Below, piece after piece: positions 24,998 to 36,100 of a stretch of DNA of 64,000 bases. Made by a program: the position numbers and the translations under genes. Position 1 is the first letter of the stretch. Every line of letters begins with the position of its first letter. The notes beneath the pieces were generated by a model that worked only from the letters and a program-made list of their open reading frames with translations, did not search any database and was not told the origin of the DNA. This DNA comes from Chitinophaga rupis (lineage in GTDB: Bacteria; Bacteroidota; Bacteroidia; Chitinophagales; Chitinophagaceae), in NCBI RefSeq assembly GCF_900109685.1, contig NZ_FOBB01000008.1, positions 248,001 to 312,000 on the forward strand, read 5' to 3'.

Positions 24998-25023
24998 GCA
25001 AACCTAAAGCAGAGTTATTCAGA

Positions 25024-25635
25024 TTGTCAAACCAGGTGGTACATAACGAACAGGATTTGCTGATGCGCATGGCAGCGGGGGATACTGTTGCTTTTGATAC
25101 CCTTTTCCGCCTACATTGGGATCATGTTTATTCTGTTGCATTCCTGGCTTCAAGATCAGCTGATTTTGCCAAAGATGTGGCACAGGAAGTCTTTCTATGG
25201 GTATGGAAAGAGCGGCAGCAAATGACTACGGTACAGAATATACGTGGCTATTTGTACCAGGCCACCCGGAATTTCATCCTCAGAAAGCTGAAACGAGCTA
25301 CCATTGAAGAAAGTTATAAAAGATCCCTGTCCCATCCTCTCGGTTATATTACTCAGGCTGAAGCCACCCCGGAAATGAACGCCCGTCTGAAAGAGCTGCA
25401 GCAGCTTATAGAAGCAGGTATACGAAAACTTCCCCCACAGCAGCAGCGTGCTTTCCGGCTTAGCCGGGAACAGGGCCTGTCCCATGAGGCTATTGCCCGG
25501 GAAATGGGGCTGAGCGGGCATACCGTAAAGGATTATATTGTAAAGGCACTGGCTTTTCTGCGAAAATATATCACCCAGTATGGGGATATTTTGCTGGTAT
25601 GCCTGTTTGCCGGTTATGTAAAAAATTTTTTTTAA
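25024..25635 (+). CDS. ECF (sigma-70 family) RNA polymerase sigma factor
   Basis: About 203 residues. Region 2 (about 12-80) includes D-T-L-F-R-L-H-W-D-H-V-Y and D-V-A-Q-E-V-F-L-W-V-W; region 4 (about 125-185) includes L-P-P-Q-Q-Q-R-A-F-R-L-S-R and the HTH H-E-A-I-A-R-E-M-G-L-S-G-H-T-V-K. The chosen start is TTG 25024, preceded by a good promoter; the first in-frame ATG (25063) would cut into the start of region 2. It is held inactive by the FecR protein encoded next and should activate its own PUL when SusC signals. Confidence 0.92.
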   Translation: MSNQVVHNEQDLLMRMAAGDTVAFDTLFRLHWDHVYSVAFLASRSADFAKDVAQEVFLWVWKERQQMTTVQNIRGYLYQATRNFILRKLKRATIEESYKRSLSHPLGYITQAEATPEMNARLKELQQLIEAGIRKLPPQQQRAFRLSREQGLSHEAIAREMGLSGHTVKDYIVKALAFLRKYITQYGDILLVCLFAGYVKNFF

Positions 25636-25698
25636 CCCGGACACGTCCTTTTTCTTAAGCTGGGTTCCATTAATATAAGCCGGTAGTAAAATTGTACA

Positions 25699-26898
25699 AT
25701 GCAACGAGCCGAACTAGACAAATTATTTGATCAGTACCTGGCAGAAACCATTTCTGCTGCAGACCTGCAGCGGTTATGTGAAACGCTGGAGGAACCGGAG
25801 CATGCTGCTGCCTGGGAAGCGTTTATTGAACAGCTATGCAACCGCGAAAACCTGCATGGGCTAACAAATGCAGGTGATGTTGAAAGCGCGCTTGCAGCAA
25901 TTAAGCAGCAAATGGCGGAATTGGATGGCGCTGCAATCCTTGCGCCTGTAGCAGGTTCCGGCCATACTGCTCCCCGTATCCATTTCATGCGCCGCTGGGG
26001 ATGGGCAGCTGCTGCCATCATCCTGCTGCTGGCAGCCGGTATTTATTACTGGCCGCGCGGGTCGTTTAAACAGCCCGCAGCCGTTGTACAGCAGAAAGGT
26101 GATGTGGCGCCTGGCGCTAACAGGGCCATTCTTACCCTGGCAGATGGGTCCAGGATTACACTGGACAGCACCGGTAACCAGGTTATCCGGCAGGGCGGCA
26201 CCGCCGTTCGCCAGCACGGGGATAGCCTGCAGTATGAGGCAAAAGAAAAAGAAGCGCTTATTGCTTATAACACGCTGGCTACACCCCGCGGAAGCCAGTT
26301 CCGGGTAACGTTATCAGATGGTACAAAAGTATGGTTGAATGCAGCTTCATCACTGCAGTTCCCCGTAGCTTTTACCGGTACGGAAAGAGTAGTGAAGCTG
26401 TCCGGGGAGGCCTATTTTGAAATAGCCGGCAACCCGCAGCAGCCATTTAAAGTGGTGGCCAATGGTATGGAAGTGCAGGTGCTGGGCACCCGGTTCAACA
26501 TTTCGGCTTACCAGGATGAAAGCCTCATAAAGACTACGCTGCTGCAGGGCGCTGTGAAGCTGGTATCGGCTGCCAGCCAGGTGTTGCTGCAACCGGGAGA
26601 GCAGGGAGTGCTGTCCTCGCCACTTGCTGCTTTCCGCGTAAAAACGGTGAACCCGGAAGATGCAGTAGCCTGGAAGAACGGTTATTTTGCCTTTGACAAT
26701 GCCGGTATTCAGGAGGTTATGCAGCAGATCGCACGCTGGTACGATGTAGAAGTAGTATTTACAGACAACAGCATAAAAGGAAATTTTGGGGGAACAGTGT
26801 CACGCTATAACGATGTAACAGCCGTGTTAAAACGGCTGGAAATGACCGGGGTTGTTCATTTTAAGAAAGAAGATCGTAAGATTATTGTTATGCCGTAA
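25699..26898 (+). CDS. FecR-family anti-sigma factor (DUF4974 C-terminus)
   Basis: 399 residues: cytoplasmic N-terminal anti-sigma part (1-95), one membrane segment (about 98-116, W-G-W-A-A-A-A-I-I-L-L-L-A-A-G), periplasmic FecR domain (about 140-290; T-L-A-D-G-S-R-I-T-L-D-S-T-G-N and T-P-R-G-S-Q-F-R-V-T-L-S-D-G-T) and C-terminal DUF4974 (about 325-399). The periplasmic part senses the STN domain of the SusC protein encoded next and the cytoplasmic part binds the sigma factor. It lies 63 bp after the sigma gene. Confidence 0.94.
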   Translation: MQRAELDKLFDQYLAETISAADLQRLCETLEEPEHAAAWEAFIEQLCNRENLHGLTNAGDVESALAAIKQQMAELDGAAILAPVAGSGHTAPRIHFMRRWGWAAAAIILLLAAGIYYWPRGSFKQPAAVVQQKGDVAPGANRAILTLADGSRITLDSTGNQVIRQGGTAVRQHGDSLQYEAKEKEALIAYNTLATPRGSQFRVTLSDGTKVWLNAASSLQFPVAFTGTERVVKLSGEAYFEIAGNPQQPFKVVANGMEVQVLGTRFNISAYQDESLIKTTLLQGAVKLVSAASQVLLQPGEQGVLSSPLAAFRVKTVNPEDAVAWKNGYFAFDNAGIQEVMQQIARWYDVEVVFTDNSIKGNFGGTVSRYNDVTAVLKRLEMTGVVHFKKEDRKIIVMP

Positions 26899-26962
26899 GC
26901 TTTATTGTAACTAATCCGCGTATGAAGTATTAATTCCACAACCACATAAATTAATCAACCAA

Positions 26963-29900
26963 ATGGGTATGTTTTTTAATGCATGTTTATGCAAACGGCA
27001 TTGCTATGTCCCTGATCGCCGTTGGCATGCAATTTCACGTAAGCTTATACTGATCGTTTGCTGTTTGCTGCTGGGGCCTCTGGCGCGTGCACAACAGGTA
27101 AGCCTGCACGTAAACAATGAAGGGCTGAAAGAAGTGTTCCGGCAGCTGCGGCAGCAAACCGGTTTTGACTTCCTGTATGAAAATGAAATGCTGAAAGAAG
27201 CAAAACCGGTAAGCCTCGCTGTAACTAATCAGCCTTTGAAACAGGTGCTGGATCAGTGTTTCAGGGATCAGCCCCTGACCTTTGAGGTACTGGAACATTC
27301 CGTTGTTGTAAAAAGAAAGCAGGCCCCCGCAGCGCCGCAGCTGACAACGGTCAGCGGCACGGTAACCGATGCAAAAGGGCAGCCCCTGCCCGGCGTAACC
27401 ATTACAAGCAAAGTGTCAAAAACCGGTACCACCTCTCTTTCCAATGGGCAGTACACCATCCGGCTGCGGGCAAATAATGATACGCTGCTATTCAGCTTTG
27501 TAAGTTATATAACGCAGGCCGTGCCGGTAAATAACCGCAGTGAGATCAGCATCGCAATGCAGGAGCAGGTCATGGGCCTGAATGATGTAGTGGTAGTAGG
27601 CTATGGCCAGCAGAAAAGGATCACCACTATTGGCGCGCAAAGCACCATTCGCGCAGAGGAGCTGAAGCAGCCGGTGGCCAACCTCACCGACGTAATAGCA
27701 GGGCGGGTAGCAGGCGTAATAGGCGTGCAGCGCAGCGGGCAGCCGGGGTATGACAACGCTGAAATTTATATCCGCGGCATATCTACTTTCACCAACAGCA
27801 AACCGCTGGTGCTGGTAGATGGTATTGAACGTGATTTTGCCAACGTGGACCCTGAGGATATTGCCAGCTTCAGCATCCTCAAAGATGCTTCCGCAACAGC
27901 GGTTTACGGGGTAAGAGGCGCCAACGGCGTTATTCTTATCCAAACCAAAACCGGCAAGGTAGGCCGGCCCCGGATCAATATGCAGTATGACCAGGGTATT
28001 ACACAGTTCACCAGCATACCAAAATTTGCAGACGGCGTTACTTATATGCAGATGGCGAATGAAGCATACCGTAACTCCAATCCTGATGATCCGCTGCCGA
28101 AATATTCGGCAGAAAGAATTGCGCTTACCGCCAATGGTAAGGACCCGGATCTGTATCCCAATGTTGACTGGTTTAAAACGCTGTTCAATAAATACGGGCA
28201 GAACCGGCGTGCCCGCGTAAATGCCAGCGGCGGCTCCGACAATGCACAGTATTATCTTTCCATAGGGTACTATGATGAAAATGGCATGTACAAAACAGAT
28301 CAGCTGGCAAATTATAACTCCGCCATCAAATACACCCGTTACAATTTCACCGCTAATCTGAACCTGCAGCTGAGCAAAACAACAAAAGTGGATTTTGGCG
28401 CGGCCGGCTGGATCAGCAATGGCAATTTTCCCGGCAGCTCGGTAGACCAGATCTGGGGCTCCGCCTACCTGCTGCCACCCATACTTATACCTCCTGTTTA
28501 TTCCAATGGCCTCCATTCCCAGATCCGTACGGGCGATATCAACAATCCCTACAACCTGCTTACCCAAAGCGGTTATGTGAGCGAGTTCAGAAGCCAGCTG
28601 TGGAGCAATATCCGCCTGACACAGGACCTGGGCAGCTGGCTCAAGGGATTGTCTGTAACAGGCATGTTCTCCTTTGATAACTATAACGCACATACGATAA
28701 GCCGCACCAAAACTGTTGACGGTTACCTGGCGCGTGGCAGGGACTCCGCCGGAAAGCTGCTGCTGGACCAAACCTCCATTGGCAGCAACTTTCTGGGTTA
28801 CAGCCGCAGCAACGGCGGCACCCGGCAGTTTTATACGGAAGCAGCCATCAACTATAACAACACCTTTGGCAAGCATAATGTAACAGGCATGTTGTTATAC
28901 AACCAGTCCGACAAGGAAGATGCATTTGCCGGTGATTTCATTAGCTCCATCCCTTACCGTTATATGGGACTCTCCGGCCGCCTCACCTATGCTTATGACA
29001 ACAGGTATCTTGCTGAAGCCAATTTTGGTTACAACGGTTCAGAAACTTTTGCGCCGGATCACCGCTTCGGTTTTTTCCCTTCTGTTGGAGCCGGCTGGGT
29101 AGCTTCTGAAGAGCCCTTTTTTAAACCGCTCGGCAATGCCATACAGTTCCTCAAGCTCCGTGTTTCATACGGCCTGGTGGGAAACAGCAATATCGGCGGC
29201 CGCCGCTTCGCCTACATCTCTACGGTCGGCGGTGGTAATGGTGGTTATTCCTATGGGCGCAACGGCGCTGACAATAACATAGGAGACGGATTGGATATTG
29301 GCGACTACGCGGTGGCTGTTACCTGGGAAAAAGCAAAGAAAACTAATGTTGGCGTAGAGATCAAAACCCTGCGCGACGCGCTTTCCCTGGTAGTGGATGT
29401 TTTTAATGAGAACAGGACGGGCATATTCCGGCAACGCGGTGATGTACCGCTATATGAAGGCATCCGCACGCTGCCCTACGCTAACCTGGGCGAGATCCAT
29501 AACAGGGGAGTGGGTGCAACCCTGGAGCTCAATAAAAGAATAGGCAAAGATCTGATCATTGGCCTGCGTGGCAATTTTACCTGGAACAGGGCTTTTGTGA
29601 TCAACGATGCAAACGCACCCTGGCCCTATCCCTGGCAGCAGCGCATCGGCCGCAAGCTGGGCCAGCGCTTCGGCTATACGGCGTTGGGGCTTTTCCAGAG
29701 CGATAAGGAAATTGCCAACAGCCCTTACCAGACCGGTACCAACCGGCCGGGGGATATTAAGTACAAGGACCTGAACAGCGATGGTAAAATAGACACCTAC
29801 GATCAGGGGCCCATTGGTTATGGCAGCATACCGGAAATAGTATATGGCTTCGGACCTACCATTAACTGGAAAGGCTGGTCGCTGGCAGGCTGGTTCAAAG

Positions 29901-30322
29901 GTATCAGCAATGTGGATATACAGCTGAACGGCGATGGCCTGCAGCCTTTCAGCCAGGGCGGGGAGCGCGGTAACCTGCTGTCACAGATCACAGACCGGTG
30001 GACGCCGGACGGCGCACATCCCCATCCCCTGTACCCGCGCCTTACCTATGGTAACGATAATATGAACTATGCCAACAGCTCCTGGTGGGTGAAGAACGGT
30101 GCTTTCCTGCGCCTGCAAACGCTGCAGTTCAGCTATAACCTGGCAGGAAAACAATGGCTGAACAACATGGGCATTTCCAACCTGAACCTGTATTTCATTG
30201 GCTACAACCTCTGGACCATAAGCGGCTTTAAGTTGTGGGATGTAGAGCTGGGAGATGGCCGCGGCTCACAGTACCCGCTGGTAAAAACCTATAACCTGGG
30301 CGCAAGGCTCACACTGAAATAA
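26963..30322 (+). CDS. SusC/RagA TonB-dependent transporter with STN signalling domain
   Basis: 1,119 residues. After a signal peptide ending near A-R-A-Q-Q comes an STN domain (about 46-115; F-R-Q-L-R-Q-Q-T-G-F-D-F-L-Y), then CarboxypepD_reg-like domain (about 125-205; V-S-G-T-V-T-D-A-K-G-Q-P-L-P-G-V), plug (V-V-V-V-G-Y-G-Q-Q-K-R, then Y-I-R-G-I-S-T-F) and barrel. The STN domain contacts FecR in the periplasm, making this a transducer as well as a pore. Its SusD partner, encoded 32 bp downstream, is interrupted. ATG 26969 is an alternative start. Confidence 0.95.
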   Translation: MGMFFNACLCKRHCYVPDRRWHAISRKLILIVCCLLLGPLARAQQVSLHVNNEGLKEVFRQLRQQTGFDFLYENEMLKEAKPVSLAVTNQPLKQVLDQCFRDQPLTFEVLEHSVVVKRKQAPAAPQLTTVSGTVTDAKGQPLPGVTITSKVSKTGTTSLSNGQYTIRLRANNDTLLFSFVSYITQAVPVNNRSEISIAMQEQVMGLNDVVVVGYGQQKRITTIGAQSTIRAEELKQPVANLTDVIAGRVAGVIGVQRSGQPGYDNAEIYIRGISTFTNSKPLVLVDGIERDFANVDPEDIASFSILKDASATAVYGVRGANGVILIQTKTGKVGRPRINMQYDQGITQFTSIPKFADGVTYMQMANEAYRNSNPDDPLPKYSAERIALTANGKDPDLYPNVDWFKTLFNKYGQNRRARVNASGGSDNAQYYLSIGYYDENGMYKTDQLANYNSAIKYTRYNFTANLNLQLSKTTKVDFGAAGWISNGNFPGSSVDQIWGSAYLLPPILIPPVYSNGLHSQIRTGDINNPYNLLTQSGYVSEFRSQLWSNIRLTQDLGSWLKGLSVTGMFSFDNYNAHTISRTKTVDGYLARGRDSAGKLLLDQTSIGSNFLGYSRSNGGTRQFYTEAAINYNNTFGKHNVTGMLLYNQSDKEDAFAGDFISSIPYRYMGLSGRLTYAYDNRYLAEANFGYNGSETFAPDHRFGFFPSVGAGWVASEEPFFKPLGNAIQFLKLRVSYGLVGNSNIGGRRFAYISTVGGGNGGYSYGRNGADNNIGDGLDIGDYAVAVTWEKAKKTNVGVEIKTLRDALSLVVDVFNENRTGIFRQRGDVPLYEGIRTLPYANLGEIHNRGVGATLELNKRIGKDLIIGLRGNFTWNRAFVINDANAPWPYPWQQRIGRKLGQRFGYTALGLFQSDKEIANSPYQTGTNRPGDIKYKDLNSDGKIDTYDQGPIGYGSIPEIVYGFGPTINWKGWSLAGWFKGISNVDIQLNGDGLQPFSQGGERGNLLSQITDRWTPDGAHPHPLYPRLTYGNDNMNYANSSWWVKNGAFLRLQTLQFSYNLAGKQWLNNMGISNLNLYFIGYNLWTISGFKLWDVELGDGRGSQYPLVKTYNLGARLTLK

Positions 30323-30354
30323 AACAGCTGCTAACAATCAAAGATCTACTGACA

Positions 30355-32145
30355 ATGAACAAGAACCTGATTTACCGGAGCATCCTGTTATTCGTGATGG
30401 TAAGCTGCAGCGTTGCCTGCAAAAAATACCTGGACCAGGTGCCCGACGACCGCATTACAATAGAAGAGGTGTTCCATAAAAAAGCCACCTCCGAACAATA
30501 CCTTGCCAATGTGTACAGTTATGTGGATGATGAATCCAATCAATGGGATGGCTGGCCCTGGCTGGGCAACAGCGATGAAGGAGATATTACCTGGTCAAAA
30601 TATACCATTTACAATCTTAACATCGGCAACATCAGCGCAGGTAATAACCTGTTTGAGAAATGGGGCTACTATTATAACGGTATCCGCTCCGCCGGATATT
30701 TCATTGCCCATATTGATGAAAATGAAGAGATCCGTTCTTTGAACGGTCAGCAGCTGATTGACCAGTACAAGGCGGAAGCCCGTTTCCTGCGCGCTTATTA
30801 TTACTTTCTGCTGATGCGGCAGTACGGGCCGGTAGTGCTTGTAAGCGATACGCTTACGCCGCCGGATGCGCCGGCTGCCGACATGTAGCTGCCGCGCAGC
30901 CCCTTTGATAATTGCGTTGATTTTGTGGTAGCAGAGCTGGATAAGGCTGCAGCGGTGCTGCCGCTGACACCACAGAGCAATGGCCTTAATGCCGACCGCG
31001 AATATGGCCGCGCCACCAAAGGCATGGCCCTGGCGGTAAAGGCAAGGCTGCTGCTATATGCCGCCAGTCCGCTTTATAACGGCAATACAGAGATGGCAGG
31101 TTTCAGGAATGCAGATGGTACCGCACTCATTTCCCAAAGCTATAGCCAGGAAAAATGGCAGCGTGCAGCCGATGCCGCTAAAGCAGTTATAGACCTTAAT
31201 CTCTACTCGCTGTATAAAGATCCGGGCGGAGATCCTGTTAAATCTGTACAGGGCGCCCTGATGGAGCCCTGGAACAATGAGCAGATCTTTGTGCGCAAAG
31301 ATAATAGCCTTTGGGACTGGGACGTGAACGCCATGCCCCGCCAGGCCGGGGGATGGTGTGGTATTGCGGCCACGCAGGAGCAGGTAGATGCCTATTTTAT
31401 GAAAGATGGCCGCTCTATCCGGGAATCTTCCCTGTATTCGGAAACAGGTTTTACGGATGTAAATGGCGTGCAGGTGTTCAATATGTACATAAACCGGGAG
31501 CCCCGCTTTTATGCCGCTATTACCTACAACAACAGCATTTTTCAGGGCGGTAATATGAGCGCGCCGGCGCCGGTATCATTTTTTATTTCCGGCCCTAATG
31601 GTAAGAACGGGCATCCTACGGATTGGTCTAAAACAGGTTACCTCATTCGCAAAAATGTAGGCCCGCAAACCAACGCCGGTTCCGGCGGCAATGGCCAGCA
31701 TCAAAACAGGCCGCTGGTGCTGTTCCGCCTGGGAGAAATATACCTGGACTATGCCGAAGCGCTGAATGAGTATGACCCTGGCAATGCCGGTATACTTAAA
31801 TACCTGAACCTGGTACGGGAGCGCGCCGGTATTCCGCAATATGGCGCCGGCGATAATCCGCTGCAGGTACCGGCAGGCCAGGCTGAGATGCGTACCAAGA
31901 TCCGTGCGGAAAGAAGGGTGGAGCTGGCCTTTGAGTACCACCGCTGGTTTGATATACGCCGCTGGAAAATAGCGCCGCAGGTAATGGGCGACCTGCATGG
32001 TATGAACATTAACCAGAACAACAATAGCTTTTACCAGCGGATAGTAGCCGTAAAGCATCTGTGGCTGCCCGGCAGCTACTGGTTCCCCATTAGCCAGTAT
32101 GAGCTGGACAGGGGCCGCCTGGTAGTGCAAAACCCGGGTTGGTAA
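30355..32145 (+). pseudogene. SusD/RagB-family lipoprotein interrupted by an in-frame TAG codon
   Basis: The frame is continuous from ATG 30355 to the TAA ending at 32145 (597 codons) except for one TAG at 30886-30888. The first part (177 residues) has a lipoprotein signal (S-V-A-C, then K-K-Y-L-D-Q-V-P-D-D) and the SusD TPR region. The second continues without break (L-P-R-S-P-F-D-N-C-V-D-F-V-V-A-E-L-D-K) to the C-terminal A-E-R-R-V-E-L-A-F-E-Y-H-R-W-F-D-I-R-R-W. Homologues commonly have Gln or another polar residue at this point (M-Q-L-P-R from memory), and CAG to TAG is a single change. Both halves show normal coding character, so the lesion is recent or an assembly error. Translation could restart at GTG 30925, but that product would lack the signal peptide and about a third of the fold. 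Confidence 0.85.
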
Positions 32146-32178
32146 TGCTGTATCAATAGTTTTGAATGATCTGAAAAA

Positions 32179-33156
32179 ATGAAAAATATGTCTTTCAATA
32201 AATTCCGCACGCTGTATGTTATTATTGCCAGCCTGCTTTTGCTGGCCGCCTGTAAGAACAAATATGACCTGCCAGATCAGCCCCTGGCTAATTATATAAA
32301 AGTATATATGCCGGCAGCTGTTAATAACCCGGTAAGCCGTGTTTTAGCGATCACAGACAGCGCCCAGGTGATCATTTACGGCGCGGACTATGGCGGGGCC
32401 GGTTATCCGCAGGCAGATATACCCGTAACCTTTAGTGTAAACCCCGCGCTGGTGGACAGCTTTAACCGGGCTAACAATACCGCATATACGCTTTTGCCGG
32501 AGCACGGCTACACGCTCAGTGAAACCAGTGCGGTAATACCCCGCGGGCAGCTCAGCACACCGCCGCTGGAGCTGGCTGTTAAAACCAGCGGTGCCGATGG
32601 CATTGCCGCACTTAAAGACTACCTGCTGCCAATAAGCATCGTAAAATCAACCATAACAGTAAATGAGCAGCTGCGTACAGTGTACTTCGTTATCAGGGCG
32701 CAGCCGAACCTGGCGGATTATCCCGATTTTGACAGGTCGGCATGGAGGATCATAGGCTTTTCATCACAGGAAGCCAGCGGGGAAGGAGCGGATAATGGCA
32801 GGGCGGTTTTTGCCATTGACAATAATGCTGCTACCTACTGGCATACCCAGTGGCAGGGCGGCAGTCCTGGCCCGCCGCATTATATTACGGTTGATATGGG
32901 CGCCGTGAAAACCCTGCACGGATTGTCTTTCCTGGACCGGCAAAGCGATAATGATGGTAAGCCACAGTCGGTGACGGTAGAAACCAGCATAGACAATCTC
33001 AGCTGGGAGCCGGCCGGCTCCTTTACCCTGCAGAATACCAAAGACCTGCAAAAGCAGTTCCTTTCAGGTTTCAGGGATGCCAGGTATTTCCGGGTGAATA
33101 TCTTATCCTCCTATAACGCCACTTATACACACCTGGCGGAGTTGAATGCCTTTTAA
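32179..33156 (+). CDS. DUF1735 plus F5/8-type (discoidin) domain surface lipoprotein
   Basis: 325 residues with lipoprotein signal (L-L-L-L-A-A-C, then K-N-K-Y-D-L-P). A DUF1735/BT_3987-like beta domain covers about 35-170 and a discoidin-type carbohydrate-binding domain about 180-325 (A-I-D-N-N-A-A-T-Y-W-H-T-Q-W, T-V-D-M-G-A, Y-F-R-V-N). It is probably a SusE/F-like surface glycan-binding protein that captures substrate for the neighbouring SusC pore. It sits 33 bp after the interrupted SusD gene and 43 bp before the beta-galactosidase, in the same operon. Confidence 0.88.
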   Translation: MKNMSFNKFRTLYVIIASLLLLAACKNKYDLPDQPLANYIKVYMPAAVNNPVSRVLAITDSAQVIIYGADYGGAGYPQADIPVTFSVNPALVDSFNRANNTAYTLLPEHGYTLSETSAVIPRGQLSTPPLELAVKTSGADGIAALKDYLLPISIVKSTITVNEQLRTVYFVIRAQPNLADYPDFDRSAWRIIGFSSQEASGEGADNGRAVFAIDNNAATYWHTQWQGGSPGPPHYITVDMGAVKTLHGLSFLDRQSDNDGKPQSVTVETSIDNLSWEPAGSFTLQNTKDLQKQFLSGFRDARYFRVNILSSYNATYTHLAELNAF

Positions 33157-33199
33157 ATATTAATTTTCTCAGCTAAAATAAAACACCTGCAGAACAGCA

Positions 33200-36100
33200 A
33201 TGCGAATGAACAAAATTACCTGGTTACTGGCTGCCGGCCTGGCGCTGCAACCGGCGGCCTATGCGAATAGAACTGGCTTTAATACGGACAGCAGTGGCAA
33301 CGCACCCGTTCCGCATGAAATAGAAGACCCGCAATGCCTGGGTATTAACAAGCAGCCGGCACATGCCACCTTAATGCCTTATGGCGATCTGAAGGAAGCA
33401 TTACGGGCCAACCGGCATGCCTCTTCCTTTAACCTTAGCCTTAACGGCATGTGGAAGTTCCACTGGGTAGCATGGCCGCAACAGCGGCCGGTAGATTTTT
33501 ATAAACCCGGTTATGATGTTTCAGGCTGGAAAGAGATCAAAGTACCCTCCAACTGGCAGGTAGAGGGATATGGCACACCGGCCTACACCAACTTTACCTT
33601 TCTTTTTCAGAAGGACTTTCCGCATGTAATGAGCACACCGCCTGAAAAATACACCACTTACAAAGAGCGTAACCCTGTAGGCAGCTACCGGCGCAATTTT
33701 GTAGTGCCGGCCGGCTGGAAGGGCCGCCGCATCTTTATTACATTTGACGGGGTGGATGCCGGCTTTTTCCTGTGGGTGAACGGCCGCAAGGTTGGCTACA
33801 GCGTGAACAGCCGTAACGCAGCGGATTTTGACATTACCTCTTTTGTGCAGCCAGGTAATAACATGATTGCAGTGGAAGTATACCGCTTTACCACCGGCAG
33901 TTACCTGGAAGACCAGGATATGTGGCGCCTGAGCGGCATTTTCCGTAACGTTAGCCTTTGGAGCAGCCCGGTAACGCATATACGGGATTTTACCGTGCAT
34001 GCACAGTTGGATGGGCAGTACCGTGATGCTGCCTTGCAGGTGGCTGCTAAAATAAAGAACTATGGCAGCAGCGCAGTACCGGCCCGGCAGCTTACGGTTG
34101 ACCTGTACAACGGCCAGCAGCCCGTAAAAGGAAGCAGCGGCCATGTTCCTGTGCCGGCATTAGCGCCCGGCGAGGAAACCATTGTAAACGTTACAGTGCC
34201 TGTACAGCACCCGCAGCAATGGACAGCAGAAACGCCCCGGCTGTATACTACCGTGCTGACCCTGAAAAGTGGGAACAGGGCAGAAGAGATCCTGTCGGCA
34301 CGTACCGGCTTCCGCAACCTTGCCATTAAAGGCCGCCAGTTCCTGGTGAACGGTGTTCCGGTAAAGCTCAAAGGTGTTAACAGGCACGAGCACTGGCCTG
34401 ATGTGGGCCATGCCGTTACAGAAGCGCAGATGATACGGGATCTGGTACTGATCAAACAAGCTAACTGCAACCACGTGCGCACCTGCCATTACTCAGATGA
34501 TCCCCGCTGGTATGAGCTGTGTGATGAATACGGTATTTACGTGCTGGCAGAAGCAAATGTGGAATGCCACGGCGCCATGGGCGATTTTGATGAAGAGCCG
34601 CGTATAAAGGCCGCCATCATAGACCGCAATGTGGCCAATGTAGAGAACTTTAAAAATCACCCGTCTGTTATTATCTGGTCTTTAGGTAATGAATGCGGCA
34701 GGGGAGGCTCCAACTTCCGCGCAGCATTACAGGCCATCCGTGACATTGACTCCACACGGTTTACACACTACGAAGGATTTGGCATTGATAAGGATAACCC
34801 GGCTGATATTGACAGCCGCATGTACACCTCGCCCGGAGAAGTAGAAAAGCTGGCTAACGATAACGGGTATACTAAACCCTTTTACCTGTGCGAATATGCG
34901 CATGCCATGTTCAACTCTATGGGCGCGGTAGATGATTATAATAACCTTTTTGACAAATACCCTTCGCTGCTGGGGGGCTGTATCTGGGAATGGCAGGACC
35001 AGGGCCTGTGGAACCGGCGTGATCCCAAACACCCCATACTGGCCTTTGGCGGCGGTTTTGGGGAGTACCCGAATGATCATTATTTTATACACAAAGGCGT
35101 AGTAGCTTCTGATCGTTCGGAAAAACCGCACTATCCGGAATTAAAGCATGCTTACCAGTGGATAGGTATACAGGGTACCGACCTGGCAAACGGTATGGTA
35201 ACCATTAAAAACCGTTACCAGTTCACTAACCTGGATTCCTTTGCCTGCAAGTGGACCTTATCAAAGAACGGGAAGGTAACAGACAGCGGCCGCCTTACCA
35301 TAGCCGGACTGGAGCCGGGCGCAGAAAGAACCGTAAAAGTACCTTATCACCTGGCGCAACCGGAACCCGGGGCTGAATACTTTTTACGGGTTTCCTTTAC
35401 CACCCTGCAACGCCAGCTATGGGCGCCTAAAGGTTTTGAGGTGGCAGCACAGCAGCTGGCGCTGCCTGTTGCCGGTATGCAGCCACCGGCGACGGCTGCG
35501 GGCGATCTTCCTTTACAGCTCACAGAAGCTGACAGCAGTATAAAGATCAGCGGCCGGAATTTTTTGCTGGTGTTTAACAGGCATACCGGCACTTTCAGCA
35601 GCATGGCAGTGAATGGCCGGCAGCTGCTGCAGGCAGGCGGCGGCCCACTGCTGCACCTGTGGCGCGCACCGCACCGCAATGATGATATGTGGGCCAATGA
35701 GGGATGGGAAAAATATGGCCTGAAACACCTGCAATGGTCGGCAGACAGTATTGGCGTTGTACAGCCCGCGCCAGGTACGGTGCAGGTCATCGCGCATCTC
35801 ACGGGAACGGGCCGGCAACACTTTACCGTGCATCATACTGTTGTATATACCATCCATGGCGATGGCAGCCTGCTGGCAGATAACAGCGTTGTTTTCAGCA
35901 ACCCCGATCTGGTGCTGGCCCGCCTGGGTGTACGGCTGTTCCTGGCAAAAGATCTGGACCGGTTCAGCTACTTTGGCCGTGGGCCTATGGAAAACTATGC
36001 CGACCGGAAGAGTGGTTTTGATGTAGGTGTTTATCAAAGCACGGTGAAAGAACAGCTTACCCCTTACGAAAAGCCAATGGAGTGCGGTAATCATGAAGAT

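Noticed and set aside
27488..28876. 462-codon minus-strand open frame opposite the second SusC gene
   Set aside because: It lies wholly inside a well-supported SusC frame and has the Cys/Ile/Val-rich composition of a shadow frame.
30886..30888. Stop-codon recoding (TAG read as an amino acid) as the reason for the split SusD
   Set aside because: TAG is the natural stop of several intact genes in the window (12602, 36373, 39045, 40836, 48100), so general reassignment is excluded; a mutation or sequence error is simpler.
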